Shown: positions 44,797-57,543, numbered from the stretch's first letter. The stretch: 64,000 bases of DNA from Yponomeuta sedellus (GCA_934045075.1 OW203730.1:13324505-13388504); one strand, 5' to 3'. Made by a program: numbers and translations. Notes: generated from the letters alone by a model not told the origin.

Positions 44797-44999
44797 GCCG
44801 GCTGTCATATAATGGCAGTCGTTAAGCCATGTCAGAGGCTTTATGGGCGGCTTGATAACTTCTGACAGTAAGGCCCGCCACTGTCTTACAATCCTCCACC
44901 AACCCGGACTTGGCCCCCGTGGTGGAGTATGGCCTAACCTTCCTGCGATGCAGGAAGAGACCCATGCCCCAGCAGTGGGGACATACAAGGGTTGATAAG
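44797..44999 (-). repeat. Repeat family A, minus-strand partial copy
   Basis: It matches the first two-thirds of family A from GTTATCAACCCTTG to ATGACAGCCGGC and stops there. The minus-strand frame (GWWRIVRQWRALLSE, WLNDCHYMTAG) is open in the same register as in the 3865-4196 copy. Confidence 0.9.
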
Positions 45000-47900
45000 G
45001 GTAACGGTAGGCATCTGAGAACAAGTTCGGCTTGGAACAATCTCCCTACTGCTGAAGTGAGATTGTTCTAAGGCACAGGCATCACAGCGAGGAGCCGCGA
45101 CGGGGAAAGCGCATCGTAAGTTGCGAAAGGGAACTTCATAACTATTAACGTGCCTCTGACGCCAGTTAAGATTACATCTGAACTTCACGGCGAGATGTGC
45201 CGTGTGTCTTACTGACCGAATTCCCTGCATCGTGTTGTATTGGCTCTTAGCCGTTGTGTTCAACTGCTTTCTAGGATGATATATTGGCTAACTCTTCAGT
45301 GTAGATGAATTGACCTTTCAATAATCCTTTCATAGAGGATGACTAGCAACAACGGTTGTAGGAGTCTAGGCACCGTGAAACATGCAGGCATAAAACCGAT
45401 ATCATAACTCGATAAAACGGACAAACGAACACTGCTAAACGAAAGCAGGACATTTTGGTGGAGCCCAATGCAAGCTCAATAGTCGCGGCGCTGGATTTTT
45501 CCTATTTACAGTTTGTCCAGTATCGGGACTGGCCAGTCAGGGCGCTCTGGCGCCGGCGGCGTGATCGAGCTTCCCGTTCGCGATTATTGTCTTTTCTTTA
45601 TTTCACGGGGCGGTTCGTTACTGTCGGTATCGGCTAACGGTGCCAAGCCACGCCGGCCATTTGCATGGCGAGCCCATTACGGTGACCGGCGGGTGGAAGT
45701 TATTAAAATACATTTAAGATCACACCGCGTTCGGCGGGGGCGATAAAGGGTAGACATTGCGGAGTCGTGAGCGCGCTCCGAGGTTTATTGCGTTCGGGAT
45801 GCGATCTAGCCGCGGCGGACGGCACACCGCCCGACGATCCCAACGTAAACAAAGCGGATTGAGGTGTTCCGACGCCGACGGTGCTCACCGAGACTCCCGC
45901 GCTATCTCGTCAGCGACTTATTGTTCGCCATAGTAAACCGAGCCCGATCACCACTCTTGTAATTGGCTACACAAATCATCTCTCGTATTTATCACTGAGC
46001 TATTGTTCTTCTAATAGGAACGAAACTTTGCTCTATAGAAAGTGAAATAACAATACGTCAAAGATGGTCCGAGTAAAAGTAAAAGAGCACCAGACATTTG
46101 TAGGATGGCAAGGTCTCGTTCTGGGGCAGGCAATAATAACGTGTGGCTCGATTCAAGGACACGGGTTAGAAAGTAGGTCTTGCGACCGGCCGGAATTGCA
46201 TGACATGTATTGGCCGTGCTCACTGCCCGTATTATCATTCCGCGTGCGACTCTAGATCACTCATTCGGCTCTCGGGAACCGTTAGCCCGGGCACGCACGC
46301 AAGCCGCAATACATGGCACATTTTTTTCTCGACAAAACAGCACACATTTCCCATTCAAGGGTAACCCGGTTAATGTGCTTTGCCTAGTTGAACGAGTGTC
46401 GCACGATAAGCGACACGACACATCCGACATGTTGTGCTTACGCGATAGCTCGTAAAAGCGATTGATTACTGAGGGGCATTCTGCTTCTGCCAATAATTGA
46501 ACACCGCGACAAGAGGAGCGCCTTGCTGGTAGCTACAAGGTGGTTAATTGCCCGGTTGTGCCGGGTCGTCTAACGCTTCCGCGGCCAGGGCGTGGAGTTA
46601 TTCACCATCAAGTCTCGGCCGACATCAGATAGCGCACTCATGCGTGCCCCAGCGCTATAACGTAACCGCCCCAATGGGCGAATCTAAACTATTACATCAA
46701 TAAACCAACAACGTCCTTAATTGAAAAGGCATTCTGTAATTGCAGCGGACTCGGGTTCCAACATTTACTCTAAGATAAAAGCGGAATGCAAAACGGGCGT
46801 TTCGAGATCGACTTCACTTTCATGCTTATGTAAAACTTCTTTGCAATAAAAAGTAACAGCTTTCTTTCGATGATTTTATCAAATTGAATTAATTCATGTA
46901 TCTGGTTAAGGAGGTCTAGCAGAAAATTGGAAACCGATACTAATTCGGGTTCCACTGAAAGTGCCGTATTATTCATGAGATGCAATTTGTAACGGGCCGG
47001 CCGGTATGAACGGGCATATTCAGATCGAGCTCTCTAAGAACAAACGCCCGAGGCGTTAAATTGGTACTAAGATTTAATGAGACAGCCCCGTGTGACGGCC
47101 AATAAAGTAATATTAATTGTTGCTCTTGTTCCAGCTGCTGAGACTTCACTCCGCGACAGCTCCAACGAGGTAATTAAAAGTTAACGGAATAGTCCCGCGG
47201 GAATGTTCGAACGTGCCTGTTTCATTAACGAACAATGTACGCGAGCGGGCGAGGTGCTACGCGACATAAAACAGTTTGCTGCGACCGCGGCGACAAATTG
47301 CACAACTTTAATTACAACTTTGATCATGGGGCTCAGACGCGGTAGTTGATCTACGGTCCAAAGATAGGTATTTTATGTTTAATAAACGCAACGGATCGGA
47401 CCACGGAGCGCTAACAAGCAATCAGTCTTACTAATTATCGCATCGCGCGCTTGACCGTGCTATGCGCGACAGGAAAATCAACTTTTCCATCAAGAGTTTT
47501 CGATAATGGGGCCACGTTGTTTATTAAGGCCAGTACGAACGGGATGTCAGTGCATTTACGTTGAAAGTATAACGCATCCGCGAGCATGTGTGGCGTGCAA
47601 GCAGTCGAACCTGCTCCAGACCGCAACAGGTATATGATCGCTCCACTCAAACGCGCCAGATAACTAGATATTCAATCAACCTTCCAGATTTGCTAATCGC
47701 CTCTTCCTTTGGAGGCGTCGCCATGTAGCTCCTCAATAGCTTAATTAATGGATGCTTGTTGTATATCTAATGATGCGTGTGAAAAACTAACGCTTCAAAA
47801 ACCAGTCTGCAATTATTTGCACTAGCATCGATGGGAGTATTTCCGAGATGAGAAATTAAAGAAACGAGGCGAGATAACTGTGCTGCGTCAATATAACTGA

Positions 47901-50900
47901 CCTTACACGGTTTTGTTTGTGTGTCAATGTAAGCAGTTCAAACAGCGTCTCGATTGTTTGCAAAATTTGTCAAATACATGAGTCACGACGCAACATCTCG
48001 TACTGCCATATTTGTATTACCTCACCAAAATATGCATTGTTTTATTTTTAAAGTAAATAATAGGATGGAAACAGTAGTGATTCACAAAAAAACCTATCTG
48101 ACGTTAATATGACGTCGGCTGAGAACAAATACCAAGTTAATTGTCTGAAAAAAGTGCAGCGAGCGCACGCAAAGGCAAGCGATCGCACATCGCGCTACGA
48201 AAGCTCAGTGATCATAGGCATTATTGCACATAAACCGTGTATTTCAAATGTACAATGCAGTAAAAAGCTTTTAGGTACCTACTACTTGACCCGACCCGCA
48301 CATTAAGTGGAAAAACGCAACATACTCTTCCTTAACTATTACCGAGGGCATGTTTCCACATAATCACCATTCAACATCTCAAATATTTATTCACAGCACT
48401 TAAAATTTTACGATTGACACGACTCTATAATATATGGCTGCTCGATTGCACTTCCTCATTTTCAATAGCAGAATGAACGGTTACAGTAAAAACCGTTTAC
48501 CTTAATTGGAATAACAACAGGGCTTGGATTTTCATAGGAAAATGAGCTTAGGCTGGATGAAAAAATGTCGATTGGGGCTAGGACATCGCGTGTAAGTGTG
48601 TCGGACGCGAGTCGAATACGAGCAGCCGTCATGCCATCCGGGCGCGTCTAACGAGAGCGCGATCCCCCGCACCGATAGAGACAGTTTAATGAAAACCTTC
48701 TGAATAATGCATTAATACCAGCGTTAAATCGTGAGCACCTCCAATCGACGCGGCGACGGGAAAATACTAGATGCAAATACGAGTCAACAGAGAACGCCGA
48801 TAAGCTTCCGGAGGTAATACGAGAAATGCAACCGGGTGAAATGGAATTAATCGGCATTTCACGTTCCGCGTCAATGCGCCAAATGGCATCTATATTTTAC
48901 TGTTCTATCACCTTACGATGCGAGGTATTTGCGGCGATCGACCGGGTCACGTGGAGCGATACTTGGTGATTTACGTTATGCTAGAGGCGCTGTTGTTTTG
49001 CGGTATAAATAATGGGGAGGATGAAAAATAGGCTCGGCGTTGACAGTGGGTCCATGCGCCCAATCCGACCAGCAGACTGCTGACGGCTGCGAGCGTCGTG
49101 CCGCCAGGCACGCCCCGACCCGCGCTCACCTTCCCTATTGAAATGTCATTGCGCAGACCTGTGACGAGACAATCGTAAAACACAATGTTAAGGTCGCATC
49201 ATGACTGCAATAAACAATTTCTAACATGAGAAACGTGACGTCGTCGCTGCAGGCGAAACATCGTCTAAGTATGTCAATCATGGCCCGCTAATAGCCCTTA
49301 TTTTACAGTTTTATCCCATAGTTATAAACGGGGAGGCTCGTAACTCTTGACTTTAGAGAATCAAACGTAAACATTCCACCGAGCAACGGGTTATTTTCTT
49401 TAATAAGACAGTTCACAGCAAAAACGTTCACCTCGCAAATGGAAACACGGATAGGGCACATGGGACAGGGCACGACACTGGTCAGAATGGCACTACCGTA
49501 CCCGCGTTCCACATACGGCGAACAAACGATTGGGGTCGCCGCAGACTCGCACACATACCGGCTGCACATAAACGGAGAACCTGTGTGACATGACGGGCCT
49601 TTGACTCTGAGATTTGCCGTTCTACACCTGAAAGGTTGAGAGAATAGCCCTGCCAATGCCAATATTGAAAATGTTAATTGAATATCGAACCGAGTGCCTC
49701 AGTCAGGTCGACGTTTTGAAAGCGTGCCCGTAAAGCACGAGGCTCCAACACAAACTATTTATTGCCCATAATGGCAAGAGCACCATCAGAAATCATTACC
49801 TAGCGGGCCATCCCAGAATAATTTATCGCGGCAATTTGTGTGTCAACAGGACACGGGGGCAGAACGCTAACGTAGCGGGGTTTTACTTTCTGATTCTAGC
49901 CGGAGGAAACTCGCGGGAGAAAGTACGAGTCGCGATTTATTTACATAATCGCCTAGTTGATTGCAATACTTTTTAATTGCTGAAATATGATAATTCTGGA
50001 AGAAGGTCACGATTACGAAAAATGCAACATTTCCTCTTTGCTCTATCGGCTATGGTTAAGCTGTAAATAAATACTCTTGGGAATCTGTCATCCAATAAGC
50101 GGAGGGCTATGCAATTGTCATCTTTTATTTGCAGTCGCAGTTGTAAATGTAAATTGGCATTGGCATCCGGTGAAGAAAATAGAAGGCGAGGAATTCCCGT
50201 CAAGAGTGAGACAAATTCGCGCCAACAAGCCTCCAATTAGGCTGGCTGTATCGTGCGTATCCATCAGCCCACGTGTGTACAAAATAGACACTTATTCATA
50301 AATATTTATGGTCCGCGCACAAAGCCGACTTTGTACACTAGCACATTCGTTTGGAATTATAATGGCTGTCACAGAGGGACCCCGAACAAGAGGCGAGACG
50401 CTTCGCATTAAGGAGACTAAAGGATTCTAGAAAACTGTTTTACTTAGCAACCGACCGTACGAATTAAAATGGCACAGATACGACACATACCATCGCGTAG
50501 AGTACGTGATGAACAAGAGAGAAAAAAAAACAATTGACAGTCAAAAGATTTACTTTCACACGAACTTTGGAGTCGTGGACGAATGTCGCTCGAGTCCGCG
50601 CAGCACGGATTTTTTTTGCGCTGCGGTTGCGTTACGAATAGTGCGGTTGTTTCCTGCAGGAAATTAAGTGGTGATTAGAAGAGAGGATAGACGCGGGCAT
50701 TTCCCCGGCGATACGTTTATTACGGTAGCCGTGGGTACAGTTAGCGTGGCGGTCACGCCCGTCACCGAGTGCTCCGTCGCGGTGATCTGTCAATTAGAAC
50801 CCTCTAACCTTGTTCACATCGCCGCAGTCGCCGGTGCCCGTGCTAACGACTACAATCACTGTCTTTGTCTATGCAGCTAGGCCACACATTGAACCTTATT

Positions 50901-51104
50901 TCATTACGTTTAACTGTCTCCTGAACTCCCGCGACATTAAAACTGCTGCTGCTTGACACGTTACAATAATTGCGAAGATAAAAACAAAAGTCTTAGGTAT
51001 AATTTATTGTTTTACTTTCAAACCAAGCTATTCGGTCAAACGGCGTTCATTCAATAGGTAACTTAAACGGATTTCACGGTCTATAGAGGCGATAGCAGTA
51101 CTTT
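45000..51104. other. Repeat-poor, GC-richer non-coding DNA (part 2)
   Basis: No recognised repeat or exon over 6.1 kb. The strongest CG-rich segment is 45480-45900 (CTCTGGCGCCGGCGGCGTGA); it is preceded by TTTTTCCTATTTACAG, a plausible 3' splice site at 45509, and has open frames into 45746, but no family is recognisable. Another splice-acceptor-like TTGTTTCCTGCAG is at about 50648-50660. As in 37-44 kb, insertion depletion suggests constraint. Confidence 0.5.
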
Positions 51105-52295
51105 TAGCTTTTAGAGTTCCGTACCCGAAGGGTGCTAAATGACCCTATTAGAAGGCTCCACTGTCTGTCTGTTTATCTGTCTGCCCGAACTTTAAAGGGC
51201 TCTTACATCGGATTATTTTTTAATAGGTAGCGAGTTGAAATTTTCACAGCATATGCGGTCACACATAATAAGATTTGGAAAATAATATAAATATTATTAT
51301 ATGCTGGGGTTTCCACACAACAGTGTTTTTCGCTATTTTTTATTGTTTACGCTCTATCGTAATATATACGGGTCAAAATCACCAAGGTGGCAAATTCCAA
51401 ATTCTGTTTTATGATGAATTTACCTAGCAGCTATTACTTTGATGATCAGCCTAAATGATCAATAAACTTATGTTTAAATAATATTTACGTTGGCAGAGCA
51501 TAGAATTGATTACTACTCTTGTAATTTTAATTTTGAAGAGCGCTGTCGCTGAAACAAATCATTCCGGGAACGTTTTTGTGAGGTTTATAATAATATCAAA
51601 ATATAACATAAGTAATTTTTTTTACCTTTTTCAATAGCGGATATTATGTTATTTGTAAATAGAAATTAAAAAAATGTAATGAAATTGCCAATAAAGTCCT
51701 TAAAAAGCAAAATATAGTGCTAATGGAGCTATTATTACTATTTCTTTGTCTAAATTATCTAAATATGAGAAATATAGCTGTCTCTTATATAAATTAACAT
51801 GCTATAGGTATAAGAAGTTCGCCTTATTTTAATATACCAGGGCCTTTTTTTAAATATTTATATGTGTTATCTGTGATTTTAGTGATGTTCCCGGAAGTGA
51901 TGAGTTGTTCGCGAAATGATACGTGTGTTTAATTTAGGTTTATAAAATCATAAGCAATGTTTTTGTACGTCGTACTTATTTATTGATTTTGGCATAAGGT
52001 TTGTTTTTAATGAACAAAAACGTAACTTAAATTACTTTGCAGTCTTTTAATTGCTGTACACAACCGATTAGAAATTCTTAGTAATCATATTAAACTTTTA
52101 TTATGATGTTAATAAACAAACCATCTAAACATTATACTTATTGTTTTGTAGGTAATATTAAATAAACTTTACATTAAAAACAAGCACTCATAATCATATT
52201 AATTAAACACAACAATATAATATTATATAAAAAGAAACAAAAATAGGAAATTTTCATAAACATCAATATTAGTCTCAAAGTAATAATACTCTTTA

Positions 52296-52589
52296 TTATT
52301 TTATTTTTTTTAGCAATGGCGTTGAAATAATACTTATTATTTGCTCAAATGCAATGTAGGATACATCACTCAGATCTAATTTAATATTTTTTGCATTATT
52401 ACGCACCGAATTCAAGAATGTGACTAGGATTTCTCCATCATCTTTATTGACACCTGTCTGACAATATCTGTAATTGACAGTATTTTTTTGTGTAATTAAA
52501 ATATAGGGTCCAGGGGATATTAAATTTGTGTGTAATTGATTTTTGCGCAGTCTGCTGACGAAGAGAAATCGACATAAAATTCTCATCAT
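52296..52589 (-). pseudogene. Unknown C-terminal-like frame in the TIR transposon
   Basis: A 97-codon ORF reads FVSRLRKNQLHTNLISPGPY, then YRYCQTGVNKDDGEILVTFL and LSDVSYIAFEQIISIISTPL near the end. The alternation of short beta-like stretches (YILI, EILVTFL, VSYIAFEQII) is like the small C-terminal domain of some uncharacterised transposon-encoded insect proteins, but this is an impression from memory. It is probably the 3' part of the element's main gene, the N-terminal part being at 52814-53334; a central catalytic region is absent. Confidence 0.4.
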
Positions 52590-52813
52590 CGGATGATGAT
52601 GAGTAAATGGTATTGTAAATACTCCATTTCTTCAATAGCAACTAATTTTTAAAGTACAGGTTTTTTCTTTGCGCAGTCAGTACTTCATTCTTCTTCGTTG
52701 AATAAGAGATTCTTGCGCACATCAGCAAGCCCGTCGACATTTTAATCAATGCGTCAACTTTGCTATTATTAGTTGTTGGTACCTGAACTTTTTCCTGTTC
52801 TCTTTTTTCTTTT

Positions 52814-53143
52814 CTAAAGTTTCATATTTATAGCAATTATTATTTGACGGTATGCTTTGGCTCTATCCTTCCGAACAATTTTTCTTCCTACTGTTTTTCT
52901 TACTAAAGGTGCTGCAGCTAATTCATCATCACAATGGGGGGGGGGGGGGGCAGTATTGTTTACTATACTTGATATTTCCTTCTTTTTTTCTCTGTATGTT
53001 TTTGATGCTTCTTTCCAAATTTTTTTCTGATTTCGCTTTTCTCTCTCAGTTATCTCATCAATATTTTTAAGTGCCTTTTCAGCTTTTTTTCTGATAGTAC
53101 GCTCTATCCTTAGCCTTTTTTTATTTCTCTCTTCCTCCGTCAT
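52814..53143 (-). CDS. Basic coiled-coil protein fragment of the TIR transposon
   Basis: The 109-codon ORF begins MTEEERNKKRLRIERTIRKK and is extremely rich in Lys/Arg/Glu in a heptad-like pattern up to residue ~60. A proline run (residues ~67-71) follows, encoded by a 15-G homopolymer on the plus strand (52936-52950). It ends with GRKIVRKDRAKAYRQ. An upstream minus-strand frame (HVAEKNKKLPKKEVKKTVRL at about 53260-53200) is also basic. The composition fits a DNA-binding N-terminus of a transposase or accessory protein. The homopolymer is prone to slippage, so the true frame after it is uncertain. Likely a broken gene. Confidence 0.45.
   Translation of the reverse strand: MTEEERNKKRLRIERTIRKKAEKALKNIDEITEREKRNQKKIWKEASKTYREKKKEISSIVNNTAPPPPHCDDELAAAPLVRKTVGRKIVRKDRAKAYRQIIIAINMKL
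52936..52950 (+). repeat. G15 homopolymer
   Basis: Fifteen consecutive G residues lie inside the minus-strand basic-protein frame. The tract is slippage-prone and G-quadruplex-capable, and its length may be an assembly error. Confidence 0.9.
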
Positions 53144-53349
53144 TTTATCTTAAAAAAATCTGTTTCCTGGCATTGGATTTCTCTCGTTGTTGCAAGTAAG
53201 CCGAACTGTTTTTTTAACTTCCTTTTTCGGAAGTTTCTTATTTTTTTCAGCCACATGAGACTCAATGTTGCTAAAAAATATTCAACATATATTAAAAATA
53301 TGTCAGCACAACATACACTTAATTTATTAACCAATAGTTATAATAATCA

Positions 53350-53472
53350 GGGCGCATTTATTTAAAAAAGTCATTTCGGGAACGTCACCATCATTTTGAG
53401 AACGCTCCGTCAAGTCCGGGAACGATCCCGAAATTACCGTTCCCGAAATGACTTTTTTAAATAAACGCGCCC
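53350..53472. repeat. Foldback with 35-bp arms inside the TIR transposon
   Basis: Arms 53350-53384 and 53438-53472 (GGGCGCATTTATTTAAAAAA to TTTCGGGAACG) differ at one base and enclose a 53-bp spacer that itself contains further GGGAACG/CGATCCCG words. No target duplication is visible, so this may be a structural part of the host transposon and not a separate insertion. Confidence 0.85.
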
Positions 53473-54296
53473 TTTTTAGACGGCAGCCAGCTTAGACATC
53501 ATGTTGGGCTTTGTTATTGTAAAATATTTAAGGTTACTATTTGCTATAAAACACTGCAAAACGTATTTTTCAATATTCCAAGTTGAGAAACGCATTCCCG
53601 GTATGATGACGTATTGATGTACGCTCTATAAAATAATGAATTGAAAGATACTTACAACTTATTTTCAAATTGTTTTGGCGAAAACTCTCTTGACAACCGT
53701 TTTGTTTACATCGTTCACATCACTGTACCATAGAAAACTAAAGGTTGCGTTCAAAAACTGGATTTTTACAGAGAATCAAAATTGCGTTCACTAAAATGAC
53801 GCTTATATTGCTGGACATAATATTTTGACTTGATTTTATTTAATTCTTTTTCTTTCTTTAACAGTAACAATAATTAATTGATATAAAATAAAATTGTAGG
53901 CCATTAAGTAAGAAACACTTTATTTTATTTTATGGATAATTCCAAAGTTTGTTTCTGAAGATTGCTAAATAGGACGCGTTCTTGAAATGATTTTTTGTAG
54001 TAATTTCTTCAAATAATAATTAATGTGCTTGACTTTTGCAGTATAAAATATTATGTACAGTTAGTATGAACAGAGTTAAATAAAAATTTTCGATAACGAT
54101 TTGCTTAAATAAACTAAATTTAGACATTTATTTGCTGGCAACGCTAATTCTCCACCTTGGTGATTTTGACCCATACAGACTTCACGTGATTCACGTGAGT
54201 TTGGGACTTATTATATATGCTAAGGAAAATAGAAAAACGGTAAGGCGCGAGTGCGGAACCCTCGGTGCGCGAGTCCGACTTGCACTTAGCCGGTTC

Positions 54297-56704
54297 TGAC
54301 ACTTTTTATGTGGCTATAACTTGGTTAACACTGTAATCTTGGTAATACTAATGGGCTTTAATTAATAATGAGCAATGTGTCAATCAAACTCTTCGGACCT
54401 CAAGTCCTTTTAACGATCGCGCAGCTGAATTTAGGTCTTATCATTTATCGATTACCATTACAAACTCTGACACTATAACGGTAGTTTCGCGTCAGTATAG
54501 TTCGATTTTCAATTTACAAAACCTAAGAAACGGTTATTTTGACGGCTATTAAGGTATCACGGTTTGTTGATTGTTGGTGCGGCAAGACCGTTCCGCAAAC
54601 GTTCGCAATCAGCGTGGCTCGGGACAAAATCACGTTTTCCTTCATTGTGAAACCTCCGAATAGATGCAGCCCGGTGGAACGGTTACGGTGAAAAAAGGTG
54701 CGTGGTATCACGTAGCGAGGATTTGGTTCAAACGAGCGTGCCATCACCCAGACAGCAGCGGTATGCCGCCCGCCCCGCAGGTCGATGACCGACTTACACT
54801 CAATTTAATCGAATTACACAAAAGTCGCCATCACAAATAGCTGCTATTCACCACTGATAACGTCACGCCAACTCACCGGGCGATCCAGTATATAGATTCC
54901 GATAAATAGTCAAGTCCCCCGCGAGAAATTCTTCGGACCAAGCGGAGGTGGAGAATGGAAGGTAGTTTATTTCGCTATTGTTCGGAGGGAGCGTTTTGTT
55001 CTAACATTTTCGCGGTGTGTGATATTGTTTGCAGTATTTTGTTTGGGGGCGGGCGGTGCGGTGTCGCGTTTGTTCGATATCGAGTTTTCAATGACAGGCG
55101 GGCGGCGGGACACGGCGACAGGCGACGATATATGACATGGTCGACGCAGGCGCGGCGGCGGCGACACGGTAGCGCGCGTGGGTGCGCGGCGCATTGTTGC
55201 AGCGCGTTCCATTGATATCAGAACCTACTAAGCCTATTTATTTGCATAATCTACGGCCCGCTGGTACAACGCAAATACTTGCCTTACAAATGCGCTCTCG
55301 TTATCGATATTGATGTAGGGTGTAACGAGGGTTAGGATTACGCTTACTGAACATTAATTGGCGACTATTAACTCTATGGCTTTTAAAATGGGACAGCAAC
55401 TTCGTAGCGTCGAGCTCCAACTAGCGTAATTTTGTGGGACTATATATGAATTAAAATGTAATATATTAGTTATAAAGTAGCTTCATTTTTATGGTAGTTA
55501 TTCGACTAGATACCGCCATTTGAAATCTGTTCAGTTCATCGGCTCAAAGTAAACAACGTAAGACAACTTAGCGACCGTCTAACAATACGAAAAACAAACT
55601 TGCATCTTTTGTATGCCCAGGCGCATAGAGCAAGCATGTCTGTTGAGTAAAGTAAATATTGGCAGGTCGATGAACTAATTGCGTTCCTCGGAGAAGCTCG
55701 ACAGGACACCGGGACGGGGAACCTTTTTATGGCGCAATAAAACGATGAAACGAAAGAAACAGGCTCTAGTCCGGCGAAACGAGTGCACTCCATCAAATGG
55801 CTGATAATCTAAAAGCACGAATTCACGGGTGAGCACCCATGTGCAGCCGCCGCCGTTATCTAATGCGAATTTACTGGCCAAGATTAAACCTAGTTTAAAA
55901 CGCATGCGTCGTACGGTCGGGAGGTCCAGCGAGGCGCAGACACGGTGAGGCGTCCGCCGGTAATGGCTTCTATACGTAATGGCGATAAAAACACTTCCTC
56001 GTGAGAACCGCTCGCGAAGAGTGACGTTGACTGATAGGACGAGGAACGTGACCGGAGTCCGCCACCTCCTCAAACTCCATCACCTTCGACGGACAAACAT
56101 TCCGCACAGAACAATTTGCGCGTCACAACAGCCGACCGACATTCGCGCCCTTTAACTCTTACCGACGCCAGTGCTATTTGTAATAATTTCCCCGCGTGGA
56201 AAATGAATAAACGTTACACCTTCACCGATTCCCGTTCGTGCGGTGTGACCGTGAGTTCAAACAGGAAAAGGACCGCAAATAGGAACGAAGGAGAAGGTGT
56301 AATTATGGAACTGCTATTTCATCGCGATAATGCAGACGCGTTAAAAGGTACGCCTGACCGCCCCTGCCCGCTCGCAGGTCTGCACATGGCAAACGCGAGC
56401 AATAAAACATGCCCCTCCGTCGCAGACGCTTATCGATCTCTTTAAACAAATAACTATCGCCAACTCTCGTAAAAAACACACCTCGTTTGGACTTTGACAG
56501 TAGGTACATTCGCGCTACCGGACCGGTGAACGAGACAGTGGCAAAAAGTATGAAAAAGCCTCGAACGGTCCAATAAATTGCTTTTGTGAGATAAAATAAA
56601 TCGATACCCACTAAATTTACTGCCACACACCACCGCAAACACCTATCAGCGTGAAATAGAAAATTAATCTTTGGAAAAATCTAAAGATAGGCGTAGAATA
56701 AATG
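54297..56704. other. Non-coding; CpG-rich candidate promoter at 54880-55215
   Basis: No gene that I can defend. At 54885-54900 GATCCAGTATATAGATTCC is TATA-like and precedes a CG-rich stretch to 55215 (GGGGGCGGGCGGTGCGGTGT, GGCGCGGCGGCGGCGACACG). ORFs are open on both strands there, as is normal for such composition. It may be a promoter/5'-UTR region. Confidence 0.3.
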
Positions 56705-57543
56705 GTCTACAAAAAACCGGCTAAGCGCAGGTAGGACTCGCGCACCGAGCATTCCGTACCTGTTACCGCACAAGGTTTTGTTTTAGGTATTTAGCCAGAA
56801 AGTAGAGGAAAATAAATAAGTAGCGTGGGGCGGAGGAGTCCTATCTGTATATGTCTAGCAGTTAACGAATGTGATCTAATAGGTTCCGTACTTTGAAAGA
56901 AAATAACATACACCTTTGCAAAATCACTGTGTTGCCTATTCGTCCGTCAAGTCTTTATCATGTTTCGATATATTAAGACTGTTATATCTTTACTTTTGTA
57001 TTTTTATGAATATGAATTTTTATAGCTGTGCCCCGCGGTTTATCGATTTTTTCATGGGAATAGTATATTTTTCCACAGTAAAACGTAGCCTATGTGTTAA
57101 TCTAGTCAGCTAATTCCATAGGTACAAAATTTTACTAAAATCGCTCCAGCCGTTTAGACGTGAAAAAGTAACAAACATACACACTCGCAAACTTTCGCCT
57201 TTATAAAATTAGTGTGATGTGATTAGTGTAATAATAAGTGTGATGTGACTTGTTAGGAAATCCTCTGCAACTTTAAGTGCCGTAAGCTCTTAACTTGAAA
57301 TTATATTTAAAAAATCTGTTAATAATCTGATACAAAATATCAGAGACACTAAACTTTTTTTAACTTGTCTCAAAACTTATGAAAACACGGAGTACATATA
57401 TATTCACTTGAAACAACTAGGTACATTTTACGATTCAAGACATACAGAGATTTAAGACAAACAGACAGACGGATAGACATAAAGCGTAGGCTGTATTATT
57501 AGTAGGGTCCCGTTAGCGTCGTTCAAGTACCGAACCCTAAAAG
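56705..57543 (+). repeat. GGTTCCGTA repeat interrupted by repeat D
   Basis: The left end AAAAAACCGGCTAAGCGCAG and GGACTCGCGCACCGAGCATT lies at 56711-56750. The right end GACAGACGGATAGACATAAA and AGTACCGAACCCTAA lies at about 57465-57541. Between them, about 56990-57225, is a minus-strand repeat D copy (AACTTTCGCCTTTATAAAAT at its right edge). Confidence 0.75.
56990..57225 (-). repeat. Interspersed repeat D, minus copy
   Basis: TCGCTCCAGCCGTTTAGACG, AACAAACATACACACTCGCA and AACTTTCGCCTTTATAAAAT are the inverse counterparts of the copy at 10675-10865. A short ORF (56916-57113) across it is incidental. Confidence 0.72.

Larger units (their letters stand above)
51370..54172. mobile_element. Unclassified TIR transposon, 2803 bp, 4-bp TSD (ATAC)
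   Basis: The termini are a perfect 21-bp inverted repeat beginning GGGTCAAAATCACC (51370-51390 and 54152-54172). ATAC lies directly outside on both sides (51366-51369 and 54173-54176). CGGGAACG-type words recur inside near both ends (about 51564, 51888 inverse, 53379, 53418, 53438 inverse, 53589 inverse variant). Coding-like frames lie on the minus strand at 53334-52296. The 4-bp TSD and GGG terminus do not match hAT (8 bp), mariner (TA) or piggyBac (TTAA); I cannot assign a superfamily. Confidence 0.88.
51105..54296 (-). repeat. GGTTCCGTA repeat split by a TIR transposon
   Basis: The left piece 51105-51369 begins AGAGTTCCGTACCCGAAGGG (inverse of the repeat's 3' end), with CTGTCTGTCTGTTTATCTGT. 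The right piece 54177-54296 ends with GCGCGAGTCCGACTTGCACT and TAGCCGGTTC (inverse of the 5' end). Removing 51370-54176 restores a single ~385-bp inverted copy. Confidence 0.88.

Noticed and set aside
45455..45746. Open frames after an acceptor-like TTTACAG in a GC-rich block
   Set aside because: No recognisable protein similarity, no donor that fits, and high GC makes long open frames likely by chance.
47575..47660. Cloverleaf-like minus-strand segment with GGCGCG/CGCC ends and GGTTCGAC
   Set aside because: T loop would have 6 nt, and no D or anticodon arm forms.
54955..55215. ORFs of 81-86 codons on both strands
   Set aside because: They arise from CG-rich composition with few stop codons; no family signature and overlapping antisense frames.
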